Below are positions 9,283 to 17,915 of a stretch of DNA of 64,000 nt, in pieces. Under the pieces are notes generated by a model. The model made no database searches. It was not told where the DNA came from and worked only from the letters and a program-made list of their open reading frames with translations. The DNA comes from Gammaproteobacteria bacterium UBA5078 (GTDB lineage: Bacteria > Pseudomonadota > Gammaproteobacteria > Pseudomonadales > Pseudohongiellaceae). The translations under genes were made by a program, and so were the position numbers. Positions within the stretch are counted from its first letter, which is position 1, and each line of letters starts with the position of its first letter. Where the stretch lies: assembly GCA_002416505.1 (NCBI GenBank), contig DIAM01000004.1:89173-153172 (forward strand). Direction: 5' to 3'.

Positions 9283-10311
9283 GTGCCGAACGATACCACA
9301 AAGCTCCCCAACAAGGCTGCCCGCCTCTTCCCTGGCACACGCATGCGCCGTATGCGTCGCGACGAATTTAGCCGTCGACTGATGCGGGAGAATCGCCTCA
9401 GCGCCGATGACCTGATCTTCCCGATGTTTATCGTGGAGGGGAGCGGACAGCGCCAAGAAATCCCCTCTATGCCCGACATTTACCGGCTAAGTATCGACGA
9501 ACTGCTCAAAGAAGCTGCCGAGCTAGTGGCGCTCGACATCCCGGCAATCGCCTTATTCCCGTCTCCGCATGCAGATACCAAGTCCCTAGATGGACGCGAG
9601 GCATGGAATCCCGAAGGCCTAGTACAACGCGCAGTGCGCAGCCTAAAGCAGGCTTTTCCCGATCTCGGCATCATCACGGATGTCGCCCTTGACCCCTATA
9701 CGACCCACGGTCAGGATGGGATTATCGACGAGCATGGCTATGTCGTGAACGATGTCACCGTCGAGGTGCTCATCAAACAAGCGCTCTCCCACGCTCAGGC
9801 CGGCGCCGACATCGTGGCACCCTCGGACATGATGGACGGGCGCATTGGCGCTATTCGCGACGCGCTGGAGCAGGCCGGCTATATCCATACGCGCATATTG
9901 GCCTATTCGGCGAAATTCGCCTCTAGCTACTATGGCCCCTTCCGCGACGCGGTAGGCTCCAGTGGCAACTTGGGCAAGGGCAATAAACACACTTATCAGA
10001 TGGACGTGGCCAACTCCGACGAGGCGCTACACGAAGTCGCCCTAGACCTCGCCGAGGGTGCCGACATGGTCATGGTGAAGCCCGGCATGCCCTATCTGGA
10101 CATCGTGCGCCGCGTTAAAGACGAGTTTGGCGCCCCTACTCTGGTCTATCAGGTCAGCGGCGAATACGCGATGCATATGGCTGCCGCGCGCAATGGTTGG
10201 CTCGACGAGTCGGCCGTAGCGCTCGAATCCCTTACCTGTATCAAGCGCGCCGGGGCAGATGCGATCCTGACCTATTTCGCGAAAAAGGTCGCTTTGCTTC
10301 TCAAATCCTAG
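9283..10311 (+). CDS. hemB: Delta-aminolevulinic acid dehydratase (porphobilinogen synthase)
   Basis: A 342-residue protein that condenses two 5-aminolevulinate molecules to porphobilinogen in haem synthesis. It follows Pseudomonas HemB closely: RDEFSRRLMRENRL, then MDGRIGAIR, and Schiff-base lysines in AYSAKFAS and MVKPGMPYLD. The metal region reads DVALDPYTTHGQDG, lacking the three zinc cysteines, so this is a magnesium-dependent type. The GTG start is the only plausible one that keeps the family N terminus. hemCDXY lies 4-8 kb downstream on the other strand. Confidence 0.95.
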   Translation: MPNDTTKLPNKAARLFPGTRMRRMRRDEFSRRLMRENRLSADDLIFPMFIVEGSGQRQEIPSMPDIYRLSIDELLKEAAELVALDIPAIALFPSPHADTKSLDGREAWNPEGLVQRAVRSLKQAFPDLGIITDVALDPYTTHGQDGIIDEHGYVVNDVTVEVLIKQALSHAQAGADIVAPSDMMDGRIGAIRDALEQAGYIHTRILAYSAKFASSYYGPFRDAVGSSGNLGKGNKHTYQMDVANSDEALHEVALDLAEGADMVMVKPGMPYLDIVRRVKDEFGAPTLVYQVSGEYAMHMAAARNGWLDESAVALESLTCIKRAGADAILTYFAKKVALLLKS

Positions 10312-10342
10312 GTGGTTTTAATTCGGCGTTGCAAATTCACAC

Positions 10343-10370
10343 TTGAAACCAGCGAATCAGGCCTTATCAT
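10343..10370 (+). promoter_or_regulatory. Probable sigma-70 promoter of trxA
   Basis: TTGAAA at 10343-10348 and TATCAT at 10365-10370 are separated by 16 bases and lie 71 bases before the trxA start, downstream of the hemB stop. Confidence 0.5.
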
Positions 10371-10441
10371 AGTCAGACCCTGCCTCAGCAGAACCGAACT
10401 CTATACGGACACCGTTTATCTAACTTAAAAGGAATGACTTT

Positions 10442-10768
10442 ATGAGCGACAATATCGTTCAAATCTCCGATGCCAGTTTCGAGCAAGATGTATTGAAGGC
10501 TGCCGGCCCCGTACTTGTAGATTTCTGGGCGGAATGGTGTGGCCCGTGCAAAATGATTGCGCCTGTCCTGGAAGAGTTAGCTCAGGAATATGACGGTAAA
10601 CTCACGATTGCCAAGCTGAATATTGATTCTAATATCGAAACGGCCCCTAGATACGGCGTTCGTGGCATTCCAACCTTGATTATATTCAAGAATGGCGAAG
10701 TAGCAGGGACCAAAGTAGGCGCGCTTTCTCGCACACAATTGGCCGCGTTTATCGACAGCGTAATCTGA
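10442..10768 (+). CDS. trxA: Thioredoxin 1
   Basis: A 108-residue classical thioredoxin with active site WAEWCGPCKM, the cis-proline loop RGIPTLI and the core DFWAEW. It reduces cytoplasmic disulfides (ribonucleotide reductase, PAPS reductase and others). AAGGA lies 7-8 bases before the ATG. The trxA-rho order is conserved in gammaproteobacteria. It has its own likely promoter and a terminator-like hairpin after it. Confidence 0.97.
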   Translation: MSDNIVQISDASFEQDVLKAAGPVLVDFWAEWCGPCKMIAPVLEELAQEYDGKLTIAKLNIDSNIETAPRYGVRGIPTLIIFKNGEVAGTKVGALSRTQLAAFIDSVI

Positions 10769-10777
10769 TTTGACACC

Positions 10778-10816
10778 GGCTGTCCCGACCTCAAACATCG
10801 GGGCAGCCAGTTTGTT
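10778..10816 (+). terminator. Probable Rho-independent terminator of trxA
   Basis: Stem GGCTGTCCCGA (10778-10788) pairs with TCGGGGCAGCC (10798-10808), one G-T pair, 9-base loop, followed by the T-rich AGTTTGTTC. It begins 9 bases after the trxA stop. Confidence 0.65.
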
Positions 10817-11150
10817 CGATCCGGCAAGCATTCCCTCGATGTGCAACAATGCCCCCGTCAGTGCCACCAAGCGTCACAAATAAAGACAAAATTTTTCTGG
10901 ACAGCACGTTTTACACGTTCTATATTGCGTCCATCGTCTCGTTCGACTGACGACCTTATCTCTTATCTACACTGCTCCAGAACTACGCTTTAAACTAAAA
11001 CATTTAAACTAATACACATTACGAAAACAGCCAAACCACTCTGTTTAAAATCCTAACAAGCTCTCAGACCTATTTGCCGACCCATTGGCGTCGCGCTATG
11101 CGGGTGGTCTAAGTTTGTCCTTACCTCACAAACCTACGTATTAAATCATC
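10817..11150 (+). other. Long non-coding leader upstream of rho
   Basis: Together with the trxA terminator this makes a 382-base gap without a gene, the longest in the window. It is AT-rich near 10980-11060, unlike its surroundings. I find no ORF with a family match and no RNA family I can name. Rho leaders are long in enterobacteria, where Rho limits its own synthesis by early termination; the same role here is an inference from position only. Confidence 0.4.
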
Positions 11151-12410
11151 ATGAATCTAACCGACTTAAAGAAACAACCTATCGCCGAACTCTTGAACAT
11201 GGCCCAGGAAATGGGGCTAGAGAACCTCTCAAGAACTCGCAAACAAGACATCATCTTCGCAATCCTGAAAAAACACGCTAAAAATGGAGAAGACATCTCC
11301 GGTGACGGCGTGCTGGAGATCCTCCAGGACGGGTTCGGCTTCCTAAGATCAGCCGACTCCTCCTATCTCGCAGGGCCCGATGATATCTATGTTTCCCCCA
11401 GTCAGATTCGACGCTTTAATCTGCGTACCGGCGATACGATCGAAGGTAAGATCAGACCCCCTAAGGACGGCGAGCGTTACTTCGCACTACTCAAGATCTC
11501 CGAAGTAAACTTCTCCAAGCCCGAAAATTCCAAGCAAAAAATCCTCTTCGAAAACCTCACTCCGCTGTTCCCTACCGAGCGTTTGCACCTGCAGATTGGC
11601 AACGGCAGTACAGAGGATCTGAGTGCGCGCACCATCGATCTATGCGCCCCAATCGGCAAGGGTCAGCGTGGCTTGATCGTCTCCCCACCTAAGGCGGGTA
11701 AGACATTTATTCTGCAGAACATCGCACAATCAATCGCCAAGAATAACCCCGAGTGTCGCCTCATCGTGCTACTAATCGACGAGCGTCCTGAGGAAGTGAC
11801 CGAGATGCAGCGCTCCGTGCGCGGCGAAGTGGTCGCCAGTACATTCGACGAGCCACCCGCGCGTCACGTGCAAGTGGCAGAGATGGTCATCGAGAAGGCT
11901 AAGCGACTCGTCGAACATAAGGAAGACGTGGTAATTCTGCTCGACTCGATCACTCGTCTAGCCCGTGCCTATAACACCATAGTGCCCTCGTCAGGCAAAG
12001 TACTGACCGGCGGTGTGGACGCGCACGCCCTAGAGCGCCCTAAGCGTTTCTTCGGCGCCGCGCGTAATCTCGAAGAAGGCGGCAGCCTCACGATTATTGC
12101 CACCGCCCTAGTAGAGACTGGTTCGAAGATGGACGAAGTGATCTACGAAGAGTTCAAGGGTACCGGTAACATGGAACTGCATCTGGACCGTAAGATTGCC
12201 GAGAAACGCATCTACCCTGCTATCAATGTGCGCCGTTCCGGCACGCGTCGCGAAGAGTTGTTGACCACAGAAGAGGAGCTACAGCGCATGTGGATTCTGC
12301 GCAAGATTCTCAGCTCTATGGAAGACGTCCAAGCAACAGAGTTCATCCTCGACAAGCTCAAGGACACGAAGACCAACGACGAATTCTTCAATTCGATGAA
12401 GCGCAAATAA
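11151..12410 (+). CDS. rho: Transcription termination factor Rho
   Basis: A 419-residue hexameric RNA helicase, normal length. The N-terminal Rho domain starts MNLTDLKKQPIAELL. The cold-shock-like RNA-binding fold has GFGFLRSADSSYL. Walker A is PPKAGKT, Walker B includes VVILLDSITRLARAYN, and the Q-loop/secondary RNA site is SGKVLTGGVDAHAL. No clear Shine-Dalgarno precedes the ATG. A strong 12-bp hairpin follows the stop. Confidence 0.98.
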   Translation: MNLTDLKKQPIAELLNMAQEMGLENLSRTRKQDIIFAILKKHAKNGEDISGDGVLEILQDGFGFLRSADSSYLAGPDDIYVSPSQIRRFNLRTGDTIEGKIRPPKDGERYFALLKISEVNFSKPENSKQKILFENLTPLFPTERLHLQIGNGSTEDLSARTIDLCAPIGKGQRGLIVSPPKAGKTFILQNIAQSIAKNNPECRLIVLLIDERPEEVTEMQRSVRGEVVASTFDEPPARHVQVAEMVIEKAKRLVEHKEDVVILLDSITRLARAYNTIVPSSGKVLTGGVDAHALERPKRFFGAARNLEEGGSLTIIATALVETGSKMDEVIYEEFKGTGNMELHLDRKIAEKRIYPAINVRRSGTRREELLTTEEELQRMWILRKILSSMEDVQATEFILDKLKDTKTNDEFFNSMKRK

Positions 12411-12417
12411 GCGTTAA

Positions 12418-12455
12418 CTGCGTTTGGTGGGCGCACATGCCCTCACCAAACGCAG
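12418..12455. terminator. Perfect 12-bp hairpin between rho and ubiD
   Basis: CTGCGTTTGGTG (12418-12429) is exactly complementary to CACCAAACGCAG (12444-12455), with a 14-base loop. It begins 8 bases after the rho stop. No T run follows, so it may be a terminator, an RNA-stability element or an attenuating structure for ubiD, whose ATG is 35 bases on. Confidence 0.5.
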
Positions 12456-12489
12456 GACTCAATGGTCCCCACCCTGCGGAGCTTGCCCC

Positions 12490-13959
12490 ATGCCGTGTAA
12501 AGACTTGCGTGAATTCATCGCACTCCTAGAGAAGGAAGGCGACCTAAAACGAATCACTGTGGAAGTCGACCCCCACCTCGAAGTTACTGAGATCAGCGAT
12601 CGCACATTGCGAGCCGGTGGCCCCGCACTGCTATTCGAGAATCTGAAAGGCTCCACGACTCCCATGCTCGCTAATCTCTTCGGCCATCCACGCCGAGTGG
12701 CTTTGGCTATGGGCCAGAAAGATCTACAGGGCCTTCGTGATGTAGGCCACTTGCTCGCCTTCCTCAAGGAGCCCACTCCACCGAAAGGCTGGAAAGAGTT
12801 GTGGCAGAATCTGCCCGCCTATAAGCAAGTGCTCAATATTGCGCCCGATGTTAAAAAGAGCGCGCCATGCCGAGATGTCATCATCGACGAGGCCGACATC
12901 GACCTGCGTAAGCTACCTATTCAAACCTGCTGGCCTGGCGATGCGGCGCCACTGGTCACATGGCCGCTCGTGATTACCAAAGGGCCTGAGAAAGAACGCC
13001 AAAACCTCGGCATCTATCGCATGCAATTGCTCGGCCCTAACAAACTCATTATGCGCTGGCTCTCTCATCGTGGCGGCGCCCTCGATTTCCGCGAGTGGCA
13101 AATAAAGCATCCGGGCGAGCCCTTCCCCGTGGCGATTGCGATCGGCGCCGACCCGGCGACAATATTGGCGACCGTCACGCCGATCCCAGACACTCTCTCA
13201 GAGTATGCCTTCGCGGGATTATTGCGCGGGTCGAAGACCGAAGTGATCAAATGCTTAACGAACGATCTGCAAGTTCCCGCTAGCGCCGAGTACGTACTCG
13301 AGGGCGTGATCGAGGCCGACGAGATGGCCGACGAGGGTCCCTACGGCGATCACACGGGCTATTACAACGAGGTGGAACGCTTCCCCGTCTTCACGGTGAA
13401 GAAGATGACTCACCGCAAAGACCCTATCTATCACAGCACTTATACGGGACGCCCACCCGACGAACCCGCGATGCTTGGCGTGGCACTCAATGAAGTGTTT
13501 ATCCCACTCATTCAGAAACAGTATCCGGAGATCGTCGACTTCTATCTTCCTCCGGAAGGCTGCTCTTATCGCATGGCGATCATTAGTATTAAGAAACAAT
13601 ATCCCGGGCATGCTAAGCGCATCATGATGGGCGCCTGGTCTTTCCTGCGCCAATTCATGTATACGAAATTCGTCGTGATAGTCGACGAGGACGTTAATTG
13701 CCGGGATTGGAACGATGTGATCTGGGCGATGACGACACGCATGGACCCTGCACGCGATACCGTGCTGATCGAGAACACCCCGATCGACTATCTCGACTTC
13801 GCCTCGCCAGTTTCGGGCCTAGGATCGAAGATGGGCATGGATGCGACGAGCAAGTGGCCCGGCGAGACTACGCGCGAATGGGGCACCCCAATCGCGATGG
13901 ACGACAGCGTCAAGAAGCGCGTCGACGAGATCTGGGCAGAGCTTGGAATAGGCGAGTAA
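12490..13959 (+). CDS. ubiD: 3-octaprenyl-4-hydroxybenzoate carboxy-lyase UbiD
   Basis: A 489-residue decarboxylase of ubiquinone synthesis that uses the prenylated FMN made by UbiX. Family stretches seen: DLREFIALLEKEGDLKRI at the N terminus, YRMQLLGPNKLIMRW, EGPYGDHTGYY, and a C-terminal DATSKWPGE. I chose the ATG at 12490: CGGAG lies 8 bases before it and the protein then aligns with UbiD. An upstream in-frame GTG-type start would run through the hairpin. Convergent with hemY, 4 bases apart. Confidence 0.95.
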   Translation: MPCKDLREFIALLEKEGDLKRITVEVDPHLEVTEISDRTLRAGGPALLFENLKGSTTPMLANLFGHPRRVALAMGQKDLQGLRDVGHLLAFLKEPTPPKGWKELWQNLPAYKQVLNIAPDVKKSAPCRDVIIDEADIDLRKLPIQTCWPGDAAPLVTWPLVITKGPEKERQNLGIYRMQLLGPNKLIMRWLSHRGGALDFREWQIKHPGEPFPVAIAIGADPATILATVTPIPDTLSEYAFAGLLRGSKTEVIKCLTNDLQVPASAEYVLEGVIEADEMADEGPYGDHTGYYNEVERFPVFTVKKMTHRKDPIYHSTYTGRPPDEPAMLGVALNEVFIPLIQKQYPEIVDFYLPPEGCSYRMAIISIKKQYPGHAKRIMMGAWSFLRQFMYTKFVVIVDEDVNCRDWNDVIWAMTTRMDPARDTVLIENTPIDYLDFASPVSGLGSKMGMDATSKWPGETTREWGTPIAMDDSVKKRVDEIWAELGIGE

Positions 13960-13963
13960 TTAC

Positions 13964-14785
13964 TTAGGGCTGTGGAAAATTCGGCAGTGACTGGCTAATC
14001 AATTTAATCTCGGCCTCTAAGAATCGCGAGCTACGCCCCTGCTCTTTCAGGTTATGCAGCAGACGCGCTAGCTCGGCAAACACCTCGGGATTGCCATGTT
14101 CGCGCAGGCTGCGTTCGAAATATTCCCGCGCCTTTCCCCACACTCGATTGCGTAGCGAGATGCGCCCGAGCGCTAAGAGCAATTGCGCATCCTTTGGACG
14201 CGAATCTAACCATGCCTCTGCTCTTTGCAACTGCTGTGCAGCATCAGTATCGTTCAAGCGCAGGCTCAACAAACTGTATTGGCGCACTAGGATTTCACTA
14301 GCGGCACCCTGCAGCGCGTTCTCCAAAACCTTCAAGGCCTCGTCTAGCGCATCGCATTGCACTAATGCTTCGACATAGACACTTATTAAGTCATCGTCTG
14401 GAGTGATCTGCTTAGCGCGCCTCTTCCAAACTTTGCGCAGCTCTGCGCCGCTAAGCACTCCTGTGCTCTCACCGCTGCGCTGACCGGATAGCTCTTCGTA
14501 TAATGCATCTCTAATCGAGTCTCCGTTCGCAGCTTGCAAGCGGGCGGCCGACCATCTTCGGCTCGCGCTAAACAGACGCAGCGGATTGATCCAGTCGAAA
14601 ATCAAGACGAGCAGGCGCAATAAAATTAGCACTGCAATAGAGGCGACGAACAACGCGAACAGGCTTGTCTCGAACGTAAACTCTGCGAAAGATACGAGTA
14701 GATAGCCGGGTTCTCGCGCGAGGAACAGTGTCGTCAATAGGCCTGTGACGATGGCGAGCAATGCGTAAATAAACAGTTTAATCAT
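13964..14785 (-). CDS. hemY: HemY-like TPR membrane protein, shortened
   Basis: A 273-residue protein, last gene of hemCDXY. Two N-terminal TM helices (residues 1-21 and 40-63) and the HemY_N linker INPLRLFSASRRW are kept. The C-terminal TPR part (RAEAWLDSRPKDAQLLLALGRISLRNRVWGKAREYFERSL) matches HemY well. Family members are usually about 400 residues, and the TPR block expected after the second TM is missing, so the protein looks internally shortened by roughly 130 residues without loss of frame. HemY proteins of this type are not protoporphyrinogen oxidases; their role in haem metabolism is unsettled. Confidence 0.85.
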   Translation of the reverse strand: MIKLFIYALLAIVTGLLTTLFLAREPGYLLVSFAEFTFETSLFALFVASIAVLILLRLLVLIFDWINPLRLFSASRRWSAARLQAANGDSIRDALYEELSGQRSGESTGVLSGAELRKVWKRRAKQITPDDDLISVYVEALVQCDALDEALKVLENALQGAASEILVRQYSLLSLRLNDTDAAQQLQRAEAWLDSRPKDAQLLLALGRISLRNRVWGKAREYFERSLREHGNPEVFAELARLLHNLKEQGRSSRFLEAEIKLISQSLPNFPQP

Positions 14786-14787
14786 GC

Positions 14788-15948
14788 TTAACGGCCATCG
14801 TTCGTAAACGGCTTATTGCGGCCAGCATCGACTTGCCTCAGCAACTCAAGTGAGCCAGAAATATTGGGTCGGTTCGCGGTGATCTTGGCGCTAGCGAGAC
14901 TCTCTAATTCTTCTTTAAGAGTGCGACCCGCCCCGGTATCGATCGCGAAATAACGATCCGCCCATTGCACACCCTTGGCGAGACTGTCCGCGTATACCTG
15001 TGGCTCAGCCATCAGCAGAGAAAGCTGTGCCTGCTCTAACATTAGGCGCAGGTTCTGTTTCAGCACGGCCTCCTGTGGCGGCGGCAGCAACGCCTCGGGC
15101 TCCACGTCCCAGTCCTGCCATACGAAAATGGACTGCAGCATCGCGAAGGCTTTGTCCACTACGCCCGCGTCGCTCTGGGCGATCTCGTCTCGGCTGTTTG
15201 CAAGCTGGGCATTGTAGTTATCGACCATCGCCTCGCGTAGCGACAACTGATCGATTAGCGGCGCCAGATTGTTAATGCGCATATACAGGCCGCTGACGTC
15301 GACATAGTCCATATTGCGCAAGGCGAGTATCTCGCTGCCGAGCATGTCGCGCACACCTAGCACCGAGATATCCCCAGAGTCGCGCAGCATTTCATCAACG
15401 GCGCTGAGAATTAAGAGCGCCGAATCGCCATCGCCTTCCAATTGCAGTTTTTGATTCGCGAGACGCAGAAGATACTCGGCCTCCGTCCACATCCAGTCCG
15501 CGTTCTCGCGTGCCTGCGGCAAGGCGCCGAGACGCTCCTGCATGCTGGCGGCGTTGCGCGTCAAGGCATCGATGCGCGAGTCTAAGTTTGTGCGAAGCTC
15601 ATCGAGCATGCCGGTATCGGCGAGATTGTCGGGCAGAGTAAGCGGGGCCACTGGTGGCGCCGGTAGCGAGGTTGGGACCTGGGCAAGCGCCTCTTCCAGC
15701 GCCACACCCTTGTCCTGCAGCTCGGCCAGAATGGCATCGGTGCGAGACTGCTCATAGAGTAGAAACGAGATCGCAACGAGCACTGGAATCAACAGGATTA
15801 GCACGACGAGAAAACGACGCAGCCCGCTGCGCCTTGGCCGCGCCTTGGCCGAATTGCTCTTACTTAACTCTTCCAACACTCTCGAGGTATCGCCACGAAC
15901 ATTGCTGCTCGCATCTGCACTGGCTTGTTGCTCATTAGAGTCCGTCAC
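14788..15948 (-). CDS. hemX: HemX-like membrane protein
   Basis: A 386-residue protein with a charged N-terminal cytoplasmic stretch, one TM helix (about residues 46-66, RFLVVLILLIPVLVAISFLL) and a long, coiled-coil-prone, helical periplasmic part. ENADWMWTEAEYLLRLANQ is a hallmark of the HemX family (often mislabelled uroporphyrin-III methyltransferase; there is no methyltransferase motif). The start is GTG, overlapping the hemD stop by 4 bases, with GGAGGA close upstream. Function is unproven; it may organise haem enzymes at the membrane. Confidence 0.88.
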   Translation of the reverse strand: MTDSNEQQASADASSNVRGDTSRVLEELSKSNSAKARPRRSGLRRFLVVLILLIPVLVAISFLLYEQSRTDAILAELQDKGVALEEALAQVPTSLPAPPVAPLTLPDNLADTGMLDELRTNLDSRIDALTRNAASMQERLGALPQARENADWMWTEAEYLLRLANQKLQLEGDGDSALLILSAVDEMLRDSGDISVLGVRDMLGSEILALRNMDYVDVSGLYMRINNLAPLIDQLSLREAMVDNYNAQLANSRDEIAQSDAGVVDKAFAMLQSIFVWQDWDVEPEALLPPPQEAVLKQNLRLMLEQAQLSLLMAEPQVYADSLAKGVQWADRYFAIDTGAGRTLKEELESLASAKITANRPNISGSLELLRQVDAGRNKPFTNDGR

Positions 15949-16829
15949 ATATCCTCCACTTGCACGCCGCTACGGGAAAGGCTGTCGAGTATCGATTGGT
16001 CATCCGCACCACCGGCCTGTATTACGCGGCTGAAACCGGCCTCTAGCGCCACCTCTTGCACGCGCGCAGAGGGCACCACTAGCCATAGGGTTTGCAGCAA
16101 GCTTAGCAGAGCGCCATCTGCCTTGTCCCGCGGCTCTAGTCCAGCCTCTTCGGCGGGGACGGGCAGGCCCAGCAGGCGCATGAAGCTCTCTAGAATCTGC
16201 AAGCTCGTGAGCACCACTATATTAATTCGATGATGGCGCATCTTCTCGAGAGTGTCCTCGCGTTCATAACGCGGTTCTCGGCGCCGGTACAGCTCGATGT
16301 AGTCCACGCGCGCGCCTCGCGCGCGCAGCGTCTCGGCCAGCAGTTCACGGCCACCTTGACCGCGGAATAATGCGACGCGCTTGCCCGCGATGTCCTGCAG
16401 GCCCGGCAGCTGGAGTAGGTGCTCGCTGGTTATGCCTGTCGGGGAGTAGTGCACGGACCACGGAAACTGTTGGAGAAGCTCTGCCGTACTGGGGCCTACT
16501 GCATAGGCGTCTAGGCCCACTGGCAACTGCGGCCAGTATCGCGCGATCCACTCCATGCCTAGGCTTGCGGCATTGGTGCTGATGAACAGCGCAATAGCGT
16601 ATTGATCCAGCGCCATGATCTTAGTCTTCACGCGCTCGACGCTTGGCTTGTCTAGAACCGGCTCTATCTCCAGAAGGGGCAGGCTCATCACCGTACCTCC
16701 TAGGTCCTGTATGCGCTTACTTAGCGTTACCGCCTGTAATGCGGGACGAGTGAGTAATACATTAACGCCTTTGAGAGGATGTTCGGGCTCAGCGGACGAT
16801 AATGTGTCATCAGCACTCATCGCGTTCAC
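15945..16829 (-). CDS. hemD: Uroporphyrinogen-III synthase
   Basis: A 294-residue HemD that closes and inverts ring D of hydroxymethylbilane. HemD sequences diverge strongly, but VNVLLTRPALQAVTLSKRIQDLGG, FISTNAAS, YAVGPSTAELL, LFRGQGGRELLAETLRARGARVDYIELYRR and VVLTSLQILESF follow the family in order. The GTG start overlaps the hemC stop (GTGA). It is longer than most HemD proteins by about 30 residues, mainly at the termini. Confidence 0.92.
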   Translation of the reverse strand: MNAMSADDTLSSAEPEHPLKGVNVLLTRPALQAVTLSKRIQDLGGTVMSLPLLEIEPVLDKPSVERVKTKIMALDQYAIALFISTNAASLGMEWIARYWPQLPVGLDAYAVGPSTAELLQQFPWSVHYSPTGITSEHLLQLPGLQDIAGKRVALFRGQGGRELLAETLRARGARVDYIELYRRREPRYEREDTLEKMRHHRINIVVLTSLQILESFMRLLGLPVPAEEAGLEPRDKADGALLSLLQTLWLVVPSARVQEVALEAGFSRVIQAGGADDQSILDSLSRSGVQVEDM

Positions 16830-17752
16830 TCATAAAGGGCGCGAAGAATTTCATCGGCACCCTGCGCGAGCAGATTCTCTGCCACGGCGATGCCAAGCTG
16901 TTCCGCGTCGGCACGTGCGCCGCGCATCTCACAGCGCAACAAGCGCTTGCCGTCGGGCTCACCCACTAGGGCGCGCAGGAACAGCTGGTCGCCTTCTAAC
17001 TCCGCGTAACAGGCGATCGGGACTTGGCAGCCGCCATTGAGGCGCGTATTCACGGCGCGCTCGGCGACTACGCGATCGGCGGTATCGGCATGGTGAAGCT
17101 CTTGGAGCAGGGCGATCAGGTCCGTGTCGTCGTTGCGGCACTCTATGCCTACCGCGCCCTGCCCACCGGCGGGCAACGATACTAGAGGACTCATGCGTTG
17201 CTGTATGCGCGAGGAAAGCTCCAGACGCAACAGGCCGGCAGTGGCGAGAATGATCGCGTCGAATTCGCCGCGATCCAGTTTCGACAGACGCGTCCCGACA
17301 TTGCCACGCAGATCGCCAATCTCGAGATCCGGGCGCATGCTACGCAGCTGACATTGACGCCTGAGGCTAGAGGTTCCGACGCGCGCGCCGCGGGGCAATT
17401 CATCGACGCTGCCGTATAGGTTGGACACGAAGGCATCGGTTGGGTCTTCGCGCTCGCAGATCACGACGAGCCCTAGGCCTTGGGGAAACTCCATGGGGAC
17501 ATCCTTCATGGAGTGCACCGCGATATCGGCGCGGTTCTCCAACATTGCCACCTCTAACTCCTTGACGAACAAGGCCTTGCCGCCGATTTTCGCTAGGGGG
17601 GTGTCTAGAATGATATCGCCCTTCGTCGTCATTCCCACCAACTCGATCGTGATATCGGGGTGACGGCGCAATATCTCTGCCTTGACGAACTCGGCCTGCC
17701 ATAGGGCTAATGGGCTTTGGCGTGTTGCGATGCGGATCAAATCAACTGGCAT
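16826..17752 (-). CDS. hemC: Porphobilinogen deaminase (hydroxymethylbilane synthase)
   Basis: A 308-residue HemC that joins four porphobilinogens. Visible: RIATRQSPLALWQAEFVK, DIAVHSMKDVP with the catalytic Asp region, GTSSLRRQCQL, and the dipyrromethane-binding cysteine in LNGGCQVPIACYA. First gene of hemCDXY, divergent from argH, 163 bases apart, the same arrangement as in Pseudomonas. Confidence 0.97.
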   Translation of the reverse strand: MPVDLIRIATRQSPLALWQAEFVKAEILRRHPDITIELVGMTTKGDIILDTPLAKIGGKALFVKELEVAMLENRADIAVHSMKDVPMEFPQGLGLVVICEREDPTDAFVSNLYGSVDELPRGARVGTSSLRRQCQLRSMRPDLEIGDLRGNVGTRLSKLDRGEFDAIILATAGLLRLELSSRIQQRMSPLVSLPAGGQGAVGIECRNDDTDLIALLQELHHADTADRVVAERAVNTRLNGGCQVPIACYAELEGDQLFLRALVGEPDGKRLLRCEMRGARADAEQLGIAVAENLLAQGADEILRALYE

Positions 17753-17864
17753 AGAGAGTCTCTTGCTTAACTAGTATTGTGGCGCGAATTCTACGTCAAA
17801 CGGACTAAGATTTCCTGTTCTGCACAGCGTGTGGGGACAACAGTATTAGGGCACCGAATTATAT

Positions 17865-17873
17865 TGCTATAAT
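17865..17873 (+). promoter_or_regulatory. Extended -10 promoter element of argH
   Basis: TGCTATAAT is an extended -10 (TGn + consensus TATAAT), 42 bases before the argH ATG. There is no good -35, which is usual for extended -10 promoters. Confidence 0.5.
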
Positions 17874-17915
17874 CGCCGACCCTGAATAGCCAGACGAAAC
17901 AATGGAAGTGCCACT

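Noticed and set aside
13255..13653. 132-codon minus-strand frame inside ubiD
   Set aside because: Shadow of ubiD with no motif or ribosome site.
14788..15948. Uroporphyrinogen-III C-methyltransferase, a common label for HemX
   Set aside because: No SAM-binding or methyltransferase motif; it is a one-TM helical membrane protein.
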